Below are positions 61,609-64,000 of a stretch of 64,000 nucleotides of DNA, one piece after another. Positions within the stretch are counted from its first letter, which is position 1. The number at the start of each line of letters is the position of its first letter. The notes beneath the pieces were generated by a model that worked only from the letters and a program-made list of their open reading frames with translations, searched no databases and was not told the DNA's origin. The DNA is taken from positions 46,139,114-46,203,113 of the forward strand of contig NC_059079.1 of NCBI RefSeq assembly GCF_020497125.1, read 5' to 3'. Position numbers and translations under genes: made by a program. This DNA is from Mauremys mutica (taxonomy: Eukaryota > Chordata > Testudines > Geoemydidae).

Positions 61609-62145
61609 CTTTGCTTAAAGCCCTGAATTAAGGGAGGCATGTAGTGACTCCTTCTCAGGACTGCACCATTCAAGGGGGAGCCTTCAGACATAATTGGAGC
61701 TCAGAAAAGTACAATTCCTTCCCATCTCACACCTTGCTCCCAAAGGGATATAACTTCCTTCAGACCTATACTGGGTGCTGATTGTTTCCATTCATGCTGG
61801 CTCAGCTCATCAGGCTGATTCACTGGAAAGGCAGAATCCAGCCTAACTCCCATTTAGGATTTTCAGTGAGCCTTACGCTTGTCCCTTACGCAAGTGAATT
61901 TCAACCAAAGTACAGATCAATTCAAAGAAGTGACTGTGTAAATAACCCCTTTGTTCTTAACAGATGTGTTCCTTTGAACACCCACCATCAAGGAAGAAGA
62001 GCATAGTGTTTAAAAAACTAATCTTGTTTGGAGGGGAAGTGAAGGCTGAAATTAGACCTTTTTAAAATCAAAAGGTCCAAATAGCCAGCTCTTTCAAAAC
62101 TCTTGGATGCATGTTGAGGAGCTCATCAAACCACTAACATTGATT
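61609..62145. other. KCNT2 intron, nothing recognised
   Basis: No exon or repeat recognised; open frames are short. Confidence 0.35.
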
Positions 62146-63595
62146 TTCAATAAGCACTGAAGAATTTCCAGATGACTAGAAGAAAGCAACTATTGTGCCA
62201 ATTTCTTAAAAGAAGGTAAACAGATTGTCCTGGGTACTTATAGGCCTGTCAATCTGAAATCAGTCCCAGGCAAAATAATAGAACAGCTGATACAGGATTC
62301 AACTAACAAAAAGTATTAAAGGAAAAGAATCTAATTAATGCAAATCAGCATGAGTTTCTGGAAAATAGATCTTGTCAAACTAACTTGATTTTTTTTATGA
62401 AGTTACAAATTTGGTTGATAGAGGTAATAGTATTGACATATACACTTAGACTTCTTTAAGTCATTTGACTGGTACCACAAGACATTTTATTTAAAAACTG
62501 GAAGGATATACAATTAAAATTAAACATTATATGGATTCAAAGCTGGCTAACTGATAGGTCTCAAAATGTAGGTGTAAATTGGGGATTTTCATTGAGTGGG
62601 CATTTCTCCAGTGTGGTCCCACAGGGATAGGTTCTTGGTCATATGCTATTTAACATTTTTATCAACAATCTGAAATAAAACATAAAATCATCATTGATAA
62701 AGTTTGCATAAGACACAAAAATTGGGGGAGTGATAAATAATGAAGAGATAAGTCACTGATTCAGAGTGATCTGGATCACTTGATAAACTGGGAATGAGCA
62801 AACAATGTCTTTTAATACAACTAAATGTAAATATGTACATCTAGGAACCAAGAACGTAGATCATACTTACAGTATGGGGGGAATCTATATTGGGAAGCAG
62901 TGACCCTGAAAAAGACTTTGAGGTCATGGTGTATAATCAGCATAACATGAGCTCCCAGTGGGATGCTGCGGCCAAAAGAGCAAACATGATCCTGGGATGC
63001 ATACAGGAGAATCGCAAGTAAGAGCAGAGAGGTTATTTTACCTATATCTGGCACTGGAGCAACCACTGCTGGAATATTGCATCCAGTTCTGGTGTCCACA
63101 ATTCAAGACGACAGTTAATAAAGTAAAGAGGGTTCAGAGAAGAGCCATGAAAATGAAAAAGAATTAGAAAACATGCCTTATAGGATAGATTTGAAGAGGT
63201 CAATCTATTTACTTTGAGAGAGAAGGTTAAGGGATGACTTGATTACAGTCTGTAAGTATCTACATGGGGAACAAATATTTAATAATGGGCTCTTCAGTCT
63301 AGCAGTGAAAGGTGAAACACAATCCAATGTCTGGAAATTGAAGCTAGATAAATTCAGACTGGAAATAAAGAGTACATTTATGACAATGAGTAATTAACTA
63401 TTGAGACAATTTACCAAGGGTCACGATGGATTCTCCATCACTGAGAATTTTTAAATCAAGACTGGATGTTTTTTTTCTAAAAGATACTCTAGGAATTATT
63501 TTGGGGAAGTTCTATGGTCTGTTGGGAAACAAGAGGTCAGACTACATGATCACAATGGTCCCTTCTGGCCTTGAAGTATATGACTCTATAACAAT
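62146..63595 (+). mobile_element. CR1 LINE, old subfamily, sense, degenerate
   Basis: Remnants from the RT start (GGTACTTATAGGCCTGTCAA, near 62233) through a decayed RT core to the C-terminal coding region (62958-63167 with PLLEYCIQFWCPQFKTTVNK) and the 3' UTR (CACAATGGTCCCTTCTGGCC). Many stops and frameshifts. Related to 9845-10395. Confidence 0.85.
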
Positions 63596-64000
63596 CATAT
63601 ACATTTTTGTATTCTCTAAAATAAGTGTTTTCTGTGTTTTACTCCTGTTAGCTCTGCAGAATCTACACATGTAAGGAGGAGTGAGCTGGAGTTTTTGAAG
63701 AACTGTTTACTAAGTTCCAAACGGTTTTATCAATGCAAACCTGTTGCAATCAGTGTTTCCAAAGCATCACTGAGGATATAATTTTCCTTCAGAGCATTTG
63801 TTACAGCTTGTTGTGTGAGGTAAAAGTAGGTAGGTTCTGAGAGTGAAGCTGGCTAGTCTGAGGTGTGCAGGGCTTGCAGTTAATTTCACATATAGGGGGC
63901 TAGGCACACCTCTTGCCTCTTACATGTGTGCAATATGTGTGAGGGGGGAGGCATGAGGAGCTTCCCTGCCACACACCACTCCTTTCCCCACACACTGCAT
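63596..64000. other. KCNT2 intron, right edge
   Basis: No match to the expected pore exon of KCNT2 and no other feature recognised up to the end of the window. Confidence 0.35.

Overview
The window is vertebrate nuclear DNA, most likely from a cryptodiran turtle. Non-coding DNA is rich in CR1 LINEs. There is a tRNA-derived SINE of the type I associate with turtles, several Penelope-like elements (PLEs), hAT, Harbinger and TA-flanked (mariner-type) DNA transposons, and LTR pieces. Gene density is very low. The species call is inference from repeat content and was not checked by search.

The host gene is KCNT2, a sodium-activated potassium channel (Slick, Slo2.1), on the + strand. It is hidden because its exons are only 49-100 bp. 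Seven consecutive coding exons join in one uninterrupted frame with GT/AG splice sites: 14440-14519, 34270-34369, 43905-43953, 47956-48015, 53971-54045, 54467-54550 and 55163-55257. They encode the end of the cytoplasmic N-terminus and transmembrane segments S1 to S5. I saw neither the first coding exon nor the pore/RCK exons, so they should lie left and right of the window.

Layout. 1-14439 (upstream intron): hAT MITE, tRNA SINE, two long CR1 copies, a tandem duplication containing CR1, a Ty3/gypsy pol relic and a GC-rich hAT MITE. 14520-34269 (19.75-kb intron): two PLE insertions at one site, an inverted pair of an unclassified repeat, a 5.5-kb PIF/Harbinger transposon (19142-24634), an antisense CR1 and LTR-like repeats. 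34370-43904: hAT MITE, PLE piece, Harbinger MITE and a second long antisense CR1 with a PLE inside. 43954-53970: Harbinger MITEs, an L2-like LINE tail, a PLE with a GIY-YIG endonuclease ORF and CR1 pieces. 55258-64000: a TA-flanked transposon with a nested hAT MITE, an old antisense CR1 carrying a mariner-type MITE, another hAT MITE and a CR1.

The most notable system is the Harbinger element. It has a TAA target duplication and matching termini. Its transposase frame carries one stop codon. A convergent two-exon Myb/SANT-like protein gene has an intact 348-codon frame after splicing. A further protein-like ORF lies antisense inside that gene's intron. Related short elements elsewhere in the window carry the same ends and could have been mobilised by such an element.
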